IMG/VR virus record: IMGVR_UViG_3300032157_000023
Location: 1 to 43,048 of that record
Origin: a virus
DNA: 43,048 bases
Strand: one strand, 5' to 3'
Shown here: positions 6,673 to 15,292 of the stretch, piece after piece
Numbering within the stretch: position 1 is the first letter of the stretch
How the letters are laid out: each line of letters opens with the position of its first letter
Notes under the pieces: model-generated
Databases searched by the model: none
Seen by the model: only the letters and a program-made list of their open reading frames with translations
What the model was told of the DNA's origin: nothing
Position numbers and translations under genes: made by a program

Positions 6673-9489
6673 TCACGTGATGTTCGAAAGTGTTGGCACC
6701 GGTCCCGAGTAGAACTCGACGACCATCCAGCCGTCGCCGCCCGTGCCGCCAATGGCACCAGTAGCCGCGCCTGTCGCGATGCGCGCGCCGCCGCCGCCGC
6801 CGCAACCGTTGCGGCCATTTTGGCCATTACCCGTCGCCGCCGCGTTTACGGCAATGCCACCTTGGCCACCACCACCGCCACCGCCACCGTTACCGCCAGA
6901 AGCGGCGGCGTTGGCTTCCGTAGCCGCGTTGCCCCACATGAAGCCGTTCTGGCCAGCTGCGCCCGACAGCTCACGTCTGAATATGAAGGATGCCGCAGTG
7001 GTAAAGCTTGTGCCGCCAAGGCCGCCGCTAGTGGCCTTGGCATTCGTCGCGGCAGCTCCGGCGCCTACCGCGGTTCCTATGCCCCCAAACCCAGACGGAG
7101 GTGTGGACGTTTGCCCGTTGTAGACGAGTGACGTCGTGCCGCCGGCGCCGCCGTTGCCGCCAGTGTTGGTCCCCGCGGTGCCGCCCGCACCGATAGAGCC
7201 CGTGATGTTGCCGCTCACTATGGCGACCCAGAGCTCTGTCTCGCCGGCCTCTCCGCCGCCGCCGCCAGCACACGTCTCGCCGTCGGTATCGGCATCCGCG
7301 CCACCGCCACCACCACCGCCAGACTTGAACCGCGCCTTGAACCAAGTCGCCCCAGCCGGCGGCGTGATCGTGATGCTCGCGTCTGCCGCGTAAGCCATGT
7401 CGACGCGGAGGCAGGCCGGCGGCGCCGCCCACGTCGCGTCCGCGCGCAAGAAGTTCGTGGTGCCGCCGCCACTCGCCGGAACTCCGCCAGCCCGCGTGGA
7501 CGTGAAGAGCCGTCCTGCGGGCGTGAAGTACCAGCGCTGGCCTGCGTAGATGAGAAGCCCGCCCAGATGCGCGGTGGCACTGTTACCCCACGTATACGCG
7601 GTGTCCAGCGTGTAGCGCATTTGGTCGGTCGCCGCTGCGGCCGCATCATCGAAGCTCAGCGTTGTTAGCGAGCCGCCTCCAGCAGTATGAAACAACCAAA
7701 GGACGCGTCCCGGAGTGCCGCCGGTGATACCCTGGATGGTGCCTGTGCCACTGAAGGTAAGAACGGTGGTGTCCGCGTTCAGCGTCACGGTGCCCGTGGT
7801 GCTTGGGGCTACCACTTGGACTGTGTTCCACCGCAGCAGCTCAGCTACCTCCGCACCGGTGAGATCTACAGGGTCGCCCGTGCCTGCATCAATCTGGCGG
7901 CCCTTCACTGCGCCCGCGATCATCTGCGCCAGGTTGTTGTTAAACACCTGGTTTACGCCGGGACCCGACGCAGCGACTACTTCGAAGTATCCGAACTGGT
8001 CGTAGCGTACCCGAATGCGTTGCCCAACACGGAACGCGCACTGGATAAAGCGATCGTTGCTGAACCTGTTGCCGAGCGTCGAGCCAGCATTGTCGTGCGG
8101 CAGGGTCAACGTGAAGTTGCCGGCGATAATCTGTAGCTCGAGCTCTTTGCCGTGAACGTCCTGGAAGACCGACGCGTCCATGCCCGTGAGCGTGCAGTCT
8201 GCGGAAAGCGTGATAGCCAGCACCGTCACGGTGCCGTTGGACCACCCCGGCACGGCGACATTGTCTAGGTTATTGACGGTGCCGCTGAGAGTCACGCTCA
8301 GCACCGTGGAGGGCCGAACGTTCTGCGCCTGCTGAGCTCCAGTGAGGTCTACCGGTGCGCCAGTACCACTCTTGGTGATGCGCCCCTTCGAGGTTCCTTG
8401 CGCCATGTCGGCGAGCCCGGCGTTCACCAGGCGCTCATATGCCGGATCTGCGCCGCCGCCGTTGCTCACGAGCGGGAAGTCGGTGGTGCCCGGCGCAACG
8501 ATCTGCCAGCCCGACGCGCCGCGCTCCAAGATGGCTCCGCGCGTCGAGCCCAGGCAGGCATCAATGATGGCGGAGAGACCGTTCCAGCTGGGGAACTGCG
8601 TGCCGCCGCTGATGTTCGAAGCGATCGTCAGGTTTGCTGAGCGCTGAAGCCCAGCCGTGATCTCATCCTCATCGTTCGCAGCGTCGTCCGTGGTCGCGAT
8701 CACGACATCGCAAAAGGTTGCGGGCGAGGCCGGGTCGATGAAGTTCAGGAACCGTCGTGTGCCCGTGAGGATGCCGTTGCGGCGCACGCCGAGACCATCC
8801 CAGTCGAACTCGTTAGCTGCACCGTCCCAGCTTATGCCGGCGCCAGCGAGCGTGCTCAGCCCGATCGCCGCGGGGCTTGCGGGAGCCCCGCTCACGTTGC
8901 CGATGAACGTCTCGTCCGCGATGTTGCGCAGGCGCGTCAGAGCCACCGAGTTGTTCCGAAGCGAGAGCGACACAAAGCCACTCAGGAACACCCACTCGAT
9001 CTCCGTAGAGGTGAGCCCCACGAATGCGTTCGGTAGGCGCTCGTCGGCAGCCTGAAGCAGGTACGTCGCATCCGTCGGCGCAGCGCTGGCCTCGCCGGAG
9101 CCTACGCTGTGCTCGCTCACCCAGGCGCCGGCACCGTTGCTCACGAGTTCCACGAGGCCGACGGCCTCGAAGGTCACCGCGCGCGCATTGTTAACGAGGC
9201 TAGCGACCGCGGACGCGCGCACGATGCCGGGCGTTTCGATGAGCAGGGAAATACGCCCGGTAGCGTTCTCGGGCACGGCCGCCGGCAGAAGCACGCTCAT
9301 CCCGTTCGCCGGGGGCGCGCACCGCACGAGCTCGCCGACGCGTGCCGTGTACGCCGAGCGCTGGAGCGTGGTGACCACGGGGCGCTTCGAGAGTTCCTCG
9401 AAGGCGACCTGTGCCTGCTGTAGAACAGCTAGGAGCGAGCGCTCGGCTTCACCCTCGAGCCCTGCCAGCTTCTTCGGAGCGGTGAACAT
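6673..9489 (-). CDS. Tail fibre / receptor-binding protein with Gly-rich tip domain
   Basis: This is a 938-residue fibre. Residues 1-45 form a helical attachment region. A long beta-rich shaft follows and contains two related modules (around residues 365-505 and 525-690), each opening with G-x-GxPVDLTGA (SGTGAPVDLTGA and AGTGDPVDLTGA). The last 240 residues or so are extremely glycine-rich, with runs of 5-8 Gly alternating with short strands. This recalls the poly-Gly sandwich of phage adhesin tips such as S16 gp38, and the Gly-rich fibre-end domain family. It probably sets host range. Its TAG-ATG junction with the adaptor gene and the lysis genes downstream fit a tail module. Confidence 0.85.
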   Translation of the reverse strand: MFTAPKKLAGLEGEAERSLLAVLQQAQVAFEELSKRPVVTTLQRSAYTARVGELVRCAPPANGMSVLLPAAVPENATGRISLLIETPGIVRASAVASLVNNARAVTFEAVGLVELVSNGAGAWVSEHSVGSGEASAAPTDATYLLQAADERLPNAFVGLTSTEIEWVFLSGFVSLSLRNNSVALTRLRNIADETFIGNVSGAPASPAAIGLSTLAGAGISWDGAANEFDWDGLGVRRNGILTGTRRFLNFIDPASPATFCDVVIATTDDAANDEDEITAGLQRSANLTIASNISGGTQFPSWNGLSAIIDACLGSTRGAILERGASGWQIVAPGTTDFPLVSNGGGADPAYERLVNAGLADMAQGTSKGRITKSGTGAPVDLTGAQQAQNVRPSTVLSVTLSGTVNNLDNVAVPGWSNGTVTVLAITLSADCTLTGMDASVFQDVHGKELELQIIAGNFTLTLPHDNAGSTLGNRFSNDRFIQCAFRVGQRIRVRYDQFGYFEVVAASGPGVNQVFNNNLAQMIAGAVKGRQIDAGTGDPVDLTGAEVAELLRWNTVQVVAPSTTGTVTLNADTTVLTFSGTGTIQGITGGTPGRVLWLFHTAGGGSLTTLSFDDAAAAATDQMRYTLDTAYTWGNSATAHLGGLLIYAGQRWYFTPAGRLFTSTRAGGVPASGGGTTNFLRADATWAAPPACLRVDMAYAADASITITPPAGATWFKARFKSGGGGGGGADADTDGETCAGGGGGEAGETELWVAIVSGNITGSIGAGGTAGTNTGGNGGAGGTTSLVYNGQTSTPPSGFGGIGTAVGAGAAATNAKATSGGLGGTSFTTAASFIFRRELSGAAGQNGFMWGNAATEANAAASGGNGGGGGGGGQGGIAVNAAATGNGQNGRNGCGGGGGARIATGAATGAIGGTGGDGWMVVEFYSGPVPTLSNIT

Positions 9490-10251
9490 CTACCACTCCT
9501 CGCCCCAGAAGTAGTCGTCGTCCTCCCCGTCACCGCGCGCGTCCCGAGGCTCTTCGGACATGCCGCTGTCGAGCGCCTGCGCACGGGCCTCGATCTGCGC
9601 CTCGAGCTTGCCGCGCTCGCGGTCCGCGATCTCGTAGAAGCGCGTCTTCTTCTGGTCTGCGCCCATCATCTTGATGCACGTGTGCCAGAGCGCCCACTCC
9701 ACCCACGAGGCGTGGCCGCCGAACTTGTCAGCGTCCTGGACCTGCGGCGCCCAGGCCTTGAGGTACCAGAGCCGATACACGCCGCCCGTGGGCACCGGCG
9801 CGATCATTACCTTGCCTACGACCTCGGCGGGCCCCGGCGCGGCGGGAGCGCCCGTCGCGACCTTGCGCGAGTGGTACACGCGCGGGCCGCGGTTCGTTCG
9901 GCACTGGAAGTCGTGGATCGCCGCGAAGCCGATGCGCTTCAGCGGGCGGTAACGCGTTGATCCGGGGAGCAGAACGCGCACGCCGTATGCCGCGACCACG
10001 TCCACGGGAAGGTCGACCTCAGCATAAGCCTCACCGGTGACCGCGGCCGCCGTCGGCAGGGGCGCAGGGTCGGAGGCCTCCAGGAACGCGCCGTCGTTGA
10101 GCAGCGAGACCTTCTCGCGAAGCTCACCCCAGCTCACGTTGTAGAGCTGGCGGATGCGCGTGCCCGGATGCCTCAGCGTCATGCCGGCGGCCGAGAAACG
10201 ATGCTGAACATCGCCCTCGATCTCGAGCATCGTGCGGAAGCCGAAAGACAT
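9490..10251 (-). CDS. Putative tail tubular / head-tail adaptor protein
   Basis: This 253-residue protein lies between the capsid-side genes and the fibre. It has a helical first half with RIRQLYNVSWGELREKV, a beta-rich middle (YRLWYLKAW near residue 160) and a helical segment (WVEWALWHTCIKMMG) before an acidic, Gly/Asp-rich tail ending DDDYFWGEEW. Length and placement suit the tubular adaptor (T7 gp11 or P22 gp4-like) that joins portal and nozzle in short-tailed phages. No diagnostic motif proves this; another connector role is possible. Confidence 0.6.
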   Translation of the reverse strand: MSFGFRTMLEIEGDVQHRFSAAGMTLRHPGTRIRQLYNVSWGELREKVSLLNDGAFLEASDPAPLPTAAAVTGEAYAEVDLPVDVVAAYGVRVLLPGSTRYRPLKRIGFAAIHDFQCRTNRGPRVYHSRKVATGAPAAPGPAEVVGKVMIAPVPTGGVYRLWYLKAWAPQVQDADKFGGHASWVEWALWHTCIKMMGADQKKTRFYEIADRERGKLEAQIEARAQALDSGMSEEPRDARGDGEDDDYFWGEEW

Positions 10252-10254
10252 CGC

Positions 10255-10824
10255 TTACATCTTGGGCACTTCAAGGCCCACAAACAGCTGGATGGTTTGC
10301 GTCGACGCGATTGCTCGCGTTGCACGGACGATGAGGCCTTCGTTGGCCGCGAGCACCGTGGGCAGGCCGTCGCGCGGCTCCCACTTGCCTTCGGCGCTCG
10401 GTGTGGTGCTGCCGGGGCCCGTGAACACCTCCATGGGCTCGTCGGCGTCCGGTGCTGCATATGTACCCGGCGTAAGCGCGCCCGTGTTGGATACGACGCA
10501 CGCGTAGTCGGCGGCGGCGAGCGCGGTCATGCCCGTGGTTTTGCGCAGGGTCGGCACGACGATGGTCTTGCCGCCCGAACCGATCGCGGAGAAGGTGCCC
10601 ACCTTGTGCAGCTGGAACGCCATCCCTAGGGCGGCGCTGTGAGGGGTGACGGTGTACGCCGCAAAGCGCACCGCCGAAATTGGCAGGTCGCGCGCGGCGC
10701 TGATCCACCGGAACTCGAAGACGTCATCGCCGGCAGACAGCGCTGTGATGACACCGCTGAGCGCGCCCACGATGTGGCCTTGGGCGTGGACGAGATTCCC
10801 GGGCTCTAGCAGCATGTTCTTCAT
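10255..10824 (-). CDS. Hypothetical virion protein
   Basis: This 189-residue protein is mostly beta-strand, Ala/Thr/Gly-rich and without a signal peptide. Its position between the minor capsid-side genes and the adaptor, and its composition, are typical of a decoration protein, head fibre or capsid-associated structural protein. A 9-bp hairpin lies just upstream of its start. No family was recognised with certainty. A structural role is inferred from context. Confidence 0.65.
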   Translation of the reverse strand: MKNMLLEPGNLVHAQGHIVGALSGVITALSAGDDVFEFRWISAARDLPISAVRFAAYTVTPHSAALGMAFQLHKVGTFSAIGSGGKTIVVPTLRKTTGMTALAAADYACVVSNTGALTPGTYAAPDADEPMEVFTGPGSTTPSAEGKWEPRDGLPTVLAANEGLIVRATRAIASTQTIQLFVGLEVPKM

Positions 10825-10849
10825 GGTGATGCTTTCAAATTCGCGGGGC

Positions 10850-10876
10850 CGCCTGAGGGAGGCGGGACCTCAGGCG
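10850..10876 (-). other. Perfect 9-bp hairpin in the leader of the 189-residue virion gene
   Basis: CGCCTGAGG at 10850-10858 pairs exactly with CCTCAGGCG at 10868-10876 around a 9-base loop. It occupies a 63-base gap, one of the few gaps in a string of overlapping genes. There is no T-run after it in the transcript direction, so it is not a clear intrinsic terminator. An mRNA processing or stability element for the downstream virion gene is equally possible. Confidence 0.6.
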
Positions 10877-10887
10877 ACCCCGACGTC

Positions 10888-11115
10888 TTACAAAACCTTG
10901 TTTCCGTACCCGGGAGGCGGCGCCGCGCCGACGTCGCCCTTGTCGAGCGCGGCATGGGCAGGCACGAGCGCCGCACGCGTCTCGCACACGATGCCGAGCG
11001 CATCGTTGATCGGGCCGATGATGCCGGGCAGGTCAGCGCACCCGAGCGCGAGCGCGGGGATGAGAATGGTGAAGAGCCGGCGCACGCGCCGGAACAGCTC
11101 AGTAGCCTTTGCCAC
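10888..11115 (-). CDS. Small predicted lipoprotein
   Basis: This protein has 75 residues if GTG 11115 is the start. The N-terminus RRVRRLFTILIPALALGC is a basic stretch, a hydrophobic stretch and a lipobox with Cys at residue 26, so export and lipid attachment are predicted. The mature part (CADLPGIIGPINDALGIV) has no known domain. A GTG at 11196 would add 27 basic residues ahead of the signal and is less likely. It overlaps the end of the 55-residue gene by 17 bases. Possible roles are envelope modification or superinfection exclusion, but nothing in the sequence proves this. Confidence 0.6.
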   Translation of the reverse strand: MAKATELFRRVRRLFTILIPALALGCADLPGIIGPINDALGIVCETRAALVPAHAALDKGDVGAAPPPGYGNKVL

Positions 11116-11266
11116 GCTTGCCGCCCTTTGGCTTGGTGGGCTTCGTCTTCTTGCTGGCCATCTGCTTTTCCTTCCATGCTTGGTGAGCGAACTCACCGAG
11201 GGTTCTGCACGCGAGCCAGACGGCCTTGCCGATCCAGACCGCGTCCGAGGGTCTCAGGCGCCGCAT
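11099..11266 (-). CDS. Small 55-residue basic protein
   Basis: This is a short frame from ATG 11266, inside the last codons of the glycosyltransferase gene, to TGA 11099. The N-terminal half reads like a normal helical protein (DAVWIGKAVWLACRTLGEF). The last 20 residues are almost entirely Lys, Gly, Pro and Thr (MASKKTKPTKPKGGKRGKGY). It exactly fills the gap between two genes, supporting coding. The function is unknown; the tail suggests nucleic-acid or phospholipid contact. An internal ATG at 11161 with GGAA upstream could make only the basic 20-residue tail. Confidence 0.5.
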   Translation of the reverse strand: MRRLRPSDAVWIGKAVWLACRTLGEFAHQAWKEKQMASKKTKPTKPKGGKRGKGY

Positions 11267-12210
11267 GCCTCCTGGTGGACCGCAAGAATCTGCTCACAGC
11301 CTGAGCGCCACGATGCCGATCGCTGGCCGCCACAAACCTGCATGGGCGCAGCGAGCGCGTACTCTGCCCACAGGCAAGCCTCCTGAAAGCGCCCGCGCAT
11401 CCGGTGGCAGTGAGCGAGGATGTACCCGAACTCTTGTATGCGCCGCGGGTAGGCCGCCAGCGCCTGGCTAGCGCGCATGAAGGCGCGGTCCACGTTCTCG
11501 GCGACGAGGTCTAGTTCGCAGATGCGATAATGAGACCACGCGCGCTCATCGTCGATAGCGTCGGGCGCCTCGGACACCAGCGCGAACTGCTCCGCCGCGC
11601 GCTCGCGCTCGCCGAGGCCAAGCAAGCAATCCGCGTAGTGCCGGCGCCACGCGAGGGTTTCTAGGACCAGCGGTTGCTCGGCGACCCAAGCGACGAATCG
11701 CTCCCACACGAGCCGGCGGGAGTTATCGCTCTTCGGCAGCTCCCAAAAATGCCCAGGGGCGATCGAGTGCGGCTTGCGCTCGCCGCGCAGGAGTTCGTGC
11801 GCGCGCCCTTCCCAGGTGATGCCTGGGCGGCAGCGGATGTACCGCGGCTTATGGTAGTCGACATCGCGATCGGCAACGCTGATGACGTCGACGCCCGGGT
11901 CCGCGAGCTTGTCCGTTGGTGCAACGAAGGCCAGTCGCTCGTCGGTATCAAGCGTCAGGGCCCAGGTGGCGCCGAGTTCTCGCGCGTGCTCCAGTGCCCA
12001 AGTGCGCGCGTGCCCGTAGTCGCCGCGCCACCCGTAAGAGCCGATCGCCAACCGATCTGCTCCGACCGTTTCGCGCGCAGCGCGGAGCGCGTCCGGTCCT
12101 CCGCCACCGTCGATGACCAAGTAACGGCCAACGAGTCCTTCCGCGCTCCTGAGTGCATCTGCGATGATGTCCGACGCCCCAGGGCCCGCCAGCGTCGTGG
12201 AGATGATCAT
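11254..12210 (-). CDS. GT-A glycosyltransferase (family 2-like) with TPR-like C-terminus
   Basis: This 318-residue protein starts as a GT-A fold (MIISTTLAGPGASDIIADAL), with the DxD metal/sugar-nucleotide motif in TLDTDERL near residue 90 and W-E-G-R-AHELLR following. The second half (about residues 170-318) is Ala/Leu/Arg helices with a TPR-like spacing (RAAEQFALVSEAPDAI, RGRFQEACLWAEYAL). Such two-domain transferases are usually annotated as TPR glycosyltransferases. Sitting among virion genes, it might decorate capsid or fibre proteins, or alter the host surface after infection. The sugar and acceptor are unknown. ATG 12210 overlaps the upstream stop. Confidence 0.75.
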   Translation of the reverse strand: MIISTTLAGPGASDIIADALRSAEGLVGRYLVIDGGGGPDALRAARETVGADRLAIGSYGWRGDYGHARTWALEHARELGATWALTLDTDERLAFVAPTDKLADPGVDVISVADRDVDYHKPRYIRCRPGITWEGRAHELLRGERKPHSIAPGHFWELPKSDNSRRLVWERFVAWVAEQPLVLETLAWRRHYADCLLGLGERERAAEQFALVSEAPDAIDDERAWSHYRICELDLVAENVDRAFMRASQALAAYPRRIQEFGYILAHCHRMRGRFQEACLWAEYALAAPMQVCGGQRSASWRSGCEQILAVHQEACGA

Positions 12211-12827
12211 GCAGGTGGTGCCGTGAGTGCGACCAGGGGCTCGACGAACACGTCGACCTTCCAGCGCAAGCTGTTGCCGCCCTGGAGCGCGGCTGGCGCG
12301 CTCACGCGGACATAGACCTCGTCGGGCGTGGGGGTCGTCGCGATCGCTACCTCGGCGAATGGGTAAGCCGGCGTGGCGGCGCTGCCCACGGGAACAGCCG
12401 CGACGATGCGGCCGTCACCGAGCCACGTATTCACCGCGAGCAACCCGGTACCCGATGGGGAGTGCGTGATGTTCGTGGGTACGATGGCCAGCGTCGGGTT
12501 GGTGCCGCCGTTGACCGTGAAGACGCGCTCGGAATAACCGAGCTTTCCCGTGGTCTCCTGACGGAACCAGGCCTTCACGCGGATGTTGCGCATCGAGTCC
12601 GCGGGGAACGGCACGCCCTTCGTGCTCAGGTTCACGCCCGCGCTCGCGAAGGCCGCGCCCTCGGAAACGGTCGTGGTCGTGGCCGTGAACGTGAAGTCGG
12701 CCATGCCGTTGCGGCGCCGCTGCGCCTGCGGCACGCGGTTGTCCTCGGCTGCCTTCAGCACATCGGGGCCACCGTCGACGAGGTTGGGGTCGAAGGTTTC
12801 GGTGGATGCGGAAACTGTTACGGTCAT
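12207..12827 (-). CDS. Hypothetical virion protein
   Basis: This 206-residue, Thr/Val/Ala-rich, beta-strand-dominated protein is fixed at ATG 12827 by an ATGA overlap with the lipoprotein gene. The ORF continues upstream to 12917 but that part is out of character. Repeated strand-turn patterns (FTATTTTVSEGAAF, SERVFTVNGGTNPTL) suggest an Ig-like or jelly-roll structural protein such as a capsid decoration or tail component. No family was recognised. Confidence 0.65.
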   Translation of the reverse strand: MTVTVSASTETFDPNLVDGGPDVLKAAEDNRVPQAQRRRNGMADFTFTATTTTVSEGAAFASAGVNLSTKGVPFPADSMRNIRVKAWFRQETTGKLGYSERVFTVNGGTNPTLAIVPTNITHSPSGTGLLAVNTWLGDGRIVAAVPVGSAATPAYPFAEVAIATTPTPDEVYVRVSAPAALQGGNSLRWKVDVFVEPLVALTAPPA

Positions 12828-13264
12828 GGGGTAGCTCCGAAGGCCTCGAGGTTGAAGCCGGTGCAGTCGATCGCTAGGTCGTCGATGGTGGGCGATGGAC
12901 AGCCGCTGCATCCGCAATCGGATCCCTGCACCGTCAGTTCGCCGGAATTGAGCGACAGCGTCGCCCCTTGAATGGACAGCGCGGCGGTATCCGCGCCAGC
13001 CTCATCGCGACCGTAAAACCGAGTCGCGGCGTATTGGGCATCCCAGGTGCTGACCGTCGCAATCAAGGAGCCATCAACCAAGCGATGGGCCACGAATGCA
13101 TACGTCTGCGCGCTCGGGCACCCCGGGTCATAGGTGCCCGAGCACTCGACTCGGCCGGCCACGACGCCATGGGCGAGAATGTCGAGCACCTTCGTCTCGA
13201 CATCGCCGTCATCACAGCCAACGAGCGCCAGCGCGCTCACGAGCAGCAGAAGAAAGTTCTTCAT
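12824..13264 (-). CDS. Predicted lipoprotein inside the virion gene cluster
   Basis: MKNFLLLLVSALALVGC is a textbook lipoprotein signal with Cys at residue 17, followed by an acidic DDGDVETKV. The mature protein, about 130 residues, is beta-rich with six further Cys, including CGCSGC near residue 120. Both ends are locked into ATGA overlaps with virion genes, so it is expressed late with them. An envelope protein made at that time may act in superinfection exclusion or lysis timing. The function is not known. Confidence 0.8.
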   Translation of the reverse strand: MKNFLLLLVSALALVGCDDGDVETKVLDILAHGVVAGRVECSGTYDPGCPSAQTYAFVAHRLVDGSLIATVSTWDAQYAATRFYGRDEAGADTAALSIQGATLSLNSGELTVQGSDCGCSGCPSPTIDDLAIDCTGFNLEAFGATP

Positions 13265-13668
13265 CCTAGGTCAATCCAAAAGAGGACATCCACGGTTGAG
13301 CCGTTTTCGGGGGACGAGAGAGCGCCGCCGTTTGCAGCGATCGAGCGGAAGTCGAGCGTGCCGCTCAACGGCACGGCCTGGTCCGGGCGAATGTGGCGAT
13401 GGTTGCTCGCGGTTCCCGGAGTGGCCGGCGACACGGTGCCGCTCACCCACTTGAACTTCCGGCACTTCGGAAAGGTCATGTGGTAGAGCCCGTCCGTGCT
13501 GCCGTCTTCGGTAACGGAGACGCCGGGCGACGTCTCCGTTGCTACGACCGAGGGCACGCCGGTGCTGGCCGTGGTGAAACGCAGACTGCACAGGGCCGGG
13601 CGAATCCACCCCGGAAAGCTGGTGACCTCGTTGACGAGGCCCTGTGCAAGGATGAGTGCGCCGCTCAT
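13261..13668 (-). CDS. Capsid-adjacent hypothetical structural protein
   Basis: This 135-residue protein starts at ATG 13668 (MSGALILAQGLVNEV) just after the capsid gene's stop. The longer frame back to 14223 overlaps the capsid gene and is not coding. It is beta-rich without signal or membrane segments. A small gene directly after the major capsid gene is often a head decoration or head-completion protein. The role is inferred from position only. Confidence 0.7.
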   Translation of the reverse strand: MSGALILAQGLVNEVTSFPGWIRPALCSLRFTTASTGVPSVVATETSPGVSVTEDGSTDGLYHMTFPKCRKFKWVSGTVSPATPGTASNHRHIRPDQAVPLSGTLDFRSIAANGGALSSPENGSTVDVLFWIDLG

Positions 13669-13670
13669 GG

Positions 13671-15029
13671 TTACAACGCCAGGAACGAGATGTCGATGCG
13701 CCCGTTCATGTTGATGTAGCGCACGCCGAAGTGGAAGAAGCTGAGAGTACGGTACTCGTAGGAGTCGTCCGCGTTGAGGCGCAGCATCTTCATGCCGTCG
13801 TTGCTCATGACGCGCGGCCAGCCGCCACCGAGCGAGCGCACGCACCAGCCGTCGTCGTCCATCTTCAGGAAGAAGAGGTCGTCCGCGCTCATGCTGGGCA
13901 CGGAGACGAGCTCGGCGCGCATGTTGCCATGCACGATCTCGACCGCCTTGTAGCCCATCTGCGCCGTGCCGCCGTCGATGATGCGATACCCGCGGTTCTT
14001 CGCGATCTGCAGGTACTGCGTCCAGCGTCGTGGCGCGCAGAGCACGGTGTACGTGCCGGAGACGCCGAACAACGCGAACGCGCGCTCGAGCGCCAGGTCG
14101 ATGATGGTGTCGAGCTGCATGCCCGCGAGCGCGGGGAAGTTCGTGGTGTTGAGGCGCCAGCCGGCGAGACGCGAGTCGCGACCGCGAGCCACGCCGCCGA
14201 GCGACGCAATCGCGGAGCTCCACGTCGAGGGAATGAAGTCCTGCAACCCCGGCGGCATGACGTTCGGCGTGTAGCCGCTCGTGCCCTGGAAGTCGGAGTA
14301 GTTGAACAGGTAGACCTGGTTCACGCCCGCAGCGATGTTCATCGCCGCATGGCCCGCGGCGCCACCGCTGGAGCTCGACACGAGCAGTTGGCCCGAGTCC
14401 ATGTCGAGGCCGACCACGTAGATCTTTTGGTCGCTGCCGACGCCGAGCAGGGCGTGTGCGCCCGAGCCGTCGTTGACGGAAGCGTTCAGGATCATCGCGT
14501 GCCGGAAGGCCCCGATCTGCATCGGGTCCGTGAGCTGCACGACACCGGTGCCGAAGTTCGTGGTGCCGCCGTTCGCGGTGCTGCGCGCCAGGCTCTTGCC
14601 GGGGCGACCGAGGAAGTAGCGCTCCTGGCGCTGACCGAACTCGCGACCCGACTCGCGGAGCTTGATCGCGAAGTTCTCCATGTACGCGCCGTCGGGTACG
14701 CCACTCGGGCCACCCGTGAGCGCCATGTCGAACTCGCTGATCATGAACCCGCCCTTGTATCCAGGCGGGAAGTAGCCGAGCGTGAACTCCTCGCCGTCGA
14801 ACCCGGCGACGTCGCTGGCTTGCTGTGCCTGCTCCTGCACTGCGGCGCGGGTCGTGCCCTGCGCGATCGCGGCCTGGAGAAGACAGGGGTAGCCCCAGGT
14901 GCGGCCCGAGACGGTGTGAGTCCGCTGCTCTAGCTTGGCGAGCACGGGACGGTCTACGAAGCTGAATGCTTGCAACGACCTTTCGTCAGGAAAGATGTCG
15001 TGCGCAAAGGCGTCGAGGTGTGTGGACAA
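13671..15029 (-). CDS. Major capsid protein
   Basis: This 452-residue protein follows portal, scaffold and the protease candidate in the standard head order. It begins MSTHLDAFAHDIFPDER, has an N-terminal helical arm, then a mixed alpha/beta body compatible with the HK97 fold. Features include a Gly-rich loop (QERYFLGRPGKS), a long helix near residue 300 (MQLDTIIDLALERAFALFG) and a C-terminal beta region (FHFGVRYINMNGRIDISF). The dedicated 260-base leader with a promoter-like element suits a highly expressed protein. I infer the identity from order, size and fold pattern, not from a specific motif. Confidence 0.8.
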   Translation of the reverse strand: MSTHLDAFAHDIFPDERSLQAFSFVDRPVLAKLEQRTHTVSGRTWGYPCLLQAAIAQGTTRAAVQEQAQQASDVAGFDGEEFTLGYFPPGYKGGFMISEFDMALTGGPSGVPDGAYMENFAIKLRESGREFGQRQERYFLGRPGKSLARSTANGGTTNFGTGVVQLTDPMQIGAFRHAMILNASVNDGSGAHALLGVGSDQKIYVVGLDMDSGQLLVSSSSGGAAGHAAMNIAAGVNQVYLFNYSDFQGTSGYTPNVMPPGLQDFIPSTWSSAIASLGGVARGRDSRLAGWRLNTTNFPALAGMQLDTIIDLALERAFALFGVSGTYTVLCAPRRWTQYLQIAKNRGYRIIDGGTAQMGYKAVEIVHGNMRAELVSVPSMSADDLFFLKMDDDGWCVRSLGGGWPRVMSNDGMKMLRLNADDSYEYRTLSFFHFGVRYINMNGRIDISFLAL

Positions 15030-15241
15030 CTGAGACTCCAGCAGGAACGAGGTTCGGACCGCACCGCGCCGGTCTTCGCGCTCGCCGTTCTGCTGGGCGT
15101 CAGCTCCAAGATTGCTGCTGCTTGGTCAGCTCCGGATTCAGCCCCGGTGGCTTGCTATTCCCGCCCCAGCCGTTGCGCCCCATGGTGAGGGCCATGCGCC
15201 TGCTTGGTGTCCTGGCAGCGGGTCTAGCTTGCACGAGAAGC

Positions 15242-15292
15242 CTGATAGGCCGCGCGCGCGTTGTCAAGTCCTTTGATAGCTACAGGCTATCA
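15242..15292 (-). promoter_or_regulatory. Candidate capsid-gene promoter with inverted repeat
   Basis: Read on the minus strand, GCTATCA (15280-15274) lies six bases before TTGACA (15267-15262), followed by CTATCAG. The TTGACA-to-TATCAG gap is only 14 bases, short for sigma70. TGATAGC and GCTATCA also form a perfect 7-bp inverted repeat around TACAG (15274-15292). The same CTATCA-TTGAC arrangement lies before the portal and before the HNH gene at 38032. The rest of the 15030-15289 gap holds only an unconvincing 31-codon frame. Confidence 0.5.

Noticed and set aside
10821-11177. Minus frame ending in an ATGA overlap with the gene at 10824
   Set aside because: The overlap looked like coupling, but its Arg/Ser-rich translation is unlike a protein, while the other frame here gives a clean lipoprotein.
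11254-11300. Transposon or insertion-sequence ends
   Set aside because: No transposase or terminal inverted repeats were found anywhere in the window; the HNH genes are the only visible mobile elements.
13656-14933. 425-codon plus-strand open frame opposite the capsid gene
   Set aside because: Antisense shadow of the capsid gene, with no plausible protein character.
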